Shown here: positions 5,447-5,480 of the stretch, piece by piece
Layout: every line of letters starts with the position of its first letter
Numbering within the stretch: position 1 is the first letter of the stretch
Source of the DNA: Verrucomicrobiales bacterium
GTDB taxonomy: Bacteria > Verrucomicrobiota > Verrucomicrobiia > Verrucomicrobiales > V1-33
Direction: 5' to 3'
Length of the DNA stretch: 5,480 nucleotides
Assembly (NCBI GenBank): GCA_028293305.1
Contig: JAQGPD010000197.1
Location: forward strand, 1 to 5,480
Position numbers and translations under genes: made by a program
Notes under the pieces: model-generated
Databases searched by the model: none
What the model was told of the DNA's origin: nothing
Seen by the model: the letters and a program-made list of their open reading frames with translations, nothing else

Positions 5447-5480
5447 ATGATCTACCGCATCTTCATTTTCGCCCTCATCG
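5447..5480 (+). CDS. Start of a gene cut by the window edge, possible periplasmic adaptor (HlyD-like)
   Basis: Only eleven codons and one base are visible: MIYRIFIFALI. One positive residue followed by a hydrophobic run fits the start of a signal peptide or N-terminal membrane anchor. It lies 93 bases after the ABC ATPase on the same strand, with no terminator between. Exporters with DevC/MacB-type permeases normally have a HlyD/DevB/MacA membrane-fusion subunit encoded beside them, and such proteins begin with a short anchor. The identification rests on context only. It could also be a second permease or an unrelated exported protein. Confidence 0.45.
   Translation, partial: MIYRIFIFALI

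Overview
The window is GC-rich bacterial DNA with five complete genes and the first codons of a sixth. The mix of an exported FKBP-type protein, a two-helix NERD-like membrane protein, an exported TPR protein and a DevC/DevA-type ABC exporter, with long G- or C-rich stretches and no clear Shine-Dalgarno sites, suggests a Gram-negative from the Planctomycetes-Verrucomicrobia-Chlamydiae group, most likely Verrucomicrobiota. That placement is inference; there is no rRNA or marker gene here to confirm it.

Layout. Bases 1-266 are non-coding: a G-rich tract (23-49), two copies of a 31-base palindrome-bearing repeat (67-133) and a strong intrinsic terminator (168-209) for the gene to its right, which reads leftward. 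That gene (267-1415, minus) encodes a secreted FKBP-like protein with divergent catalytic residues and proline-rich ends. A 198-base divergent spacer separates it from a plus-strand gene (1614-2450) for a membrane protein with a NERD-like domain whose nuclease residues look lost. This gene converges on a minus-strand TPR gene (2613-3359) across a 162-base spacer containing a perfect 9-bp hairpin. The TPR gene has a Tat-like signal and a 17-base tandem duplication just after the signal core. It is divergent from an exporter operon: an FtsX/MacB/DevC-type permease (3459-4601) and its ABC ATPase (4628-5353). After a spacer with an 8-base tandem repeat and a C-rich block, a further gene begins at 5447 and runs off the window. 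It starts with a hydrophobic segment and could be the periplasmic adaptor of the same exporter.

How the genes fit together. Only permease + ATPase (+ probable third subunit) form a clear functional unit, an inner-membrane transporter of the type that works with a periplasmic adaptor. The other three genes are separately transcribed envelope proteins with no demonstrable link to it. Strand composition changes across the window: the plus strand is mostly G-rich to about base 2150 and C-rich from about base 2880, whichever way the genes point. I see no clearly unprecedented system. The most unusual items are the two apparently catalytically degenerate domains, the out-of-frame tandem duplication in the TPR gene, the paired palindromes and the skew change.
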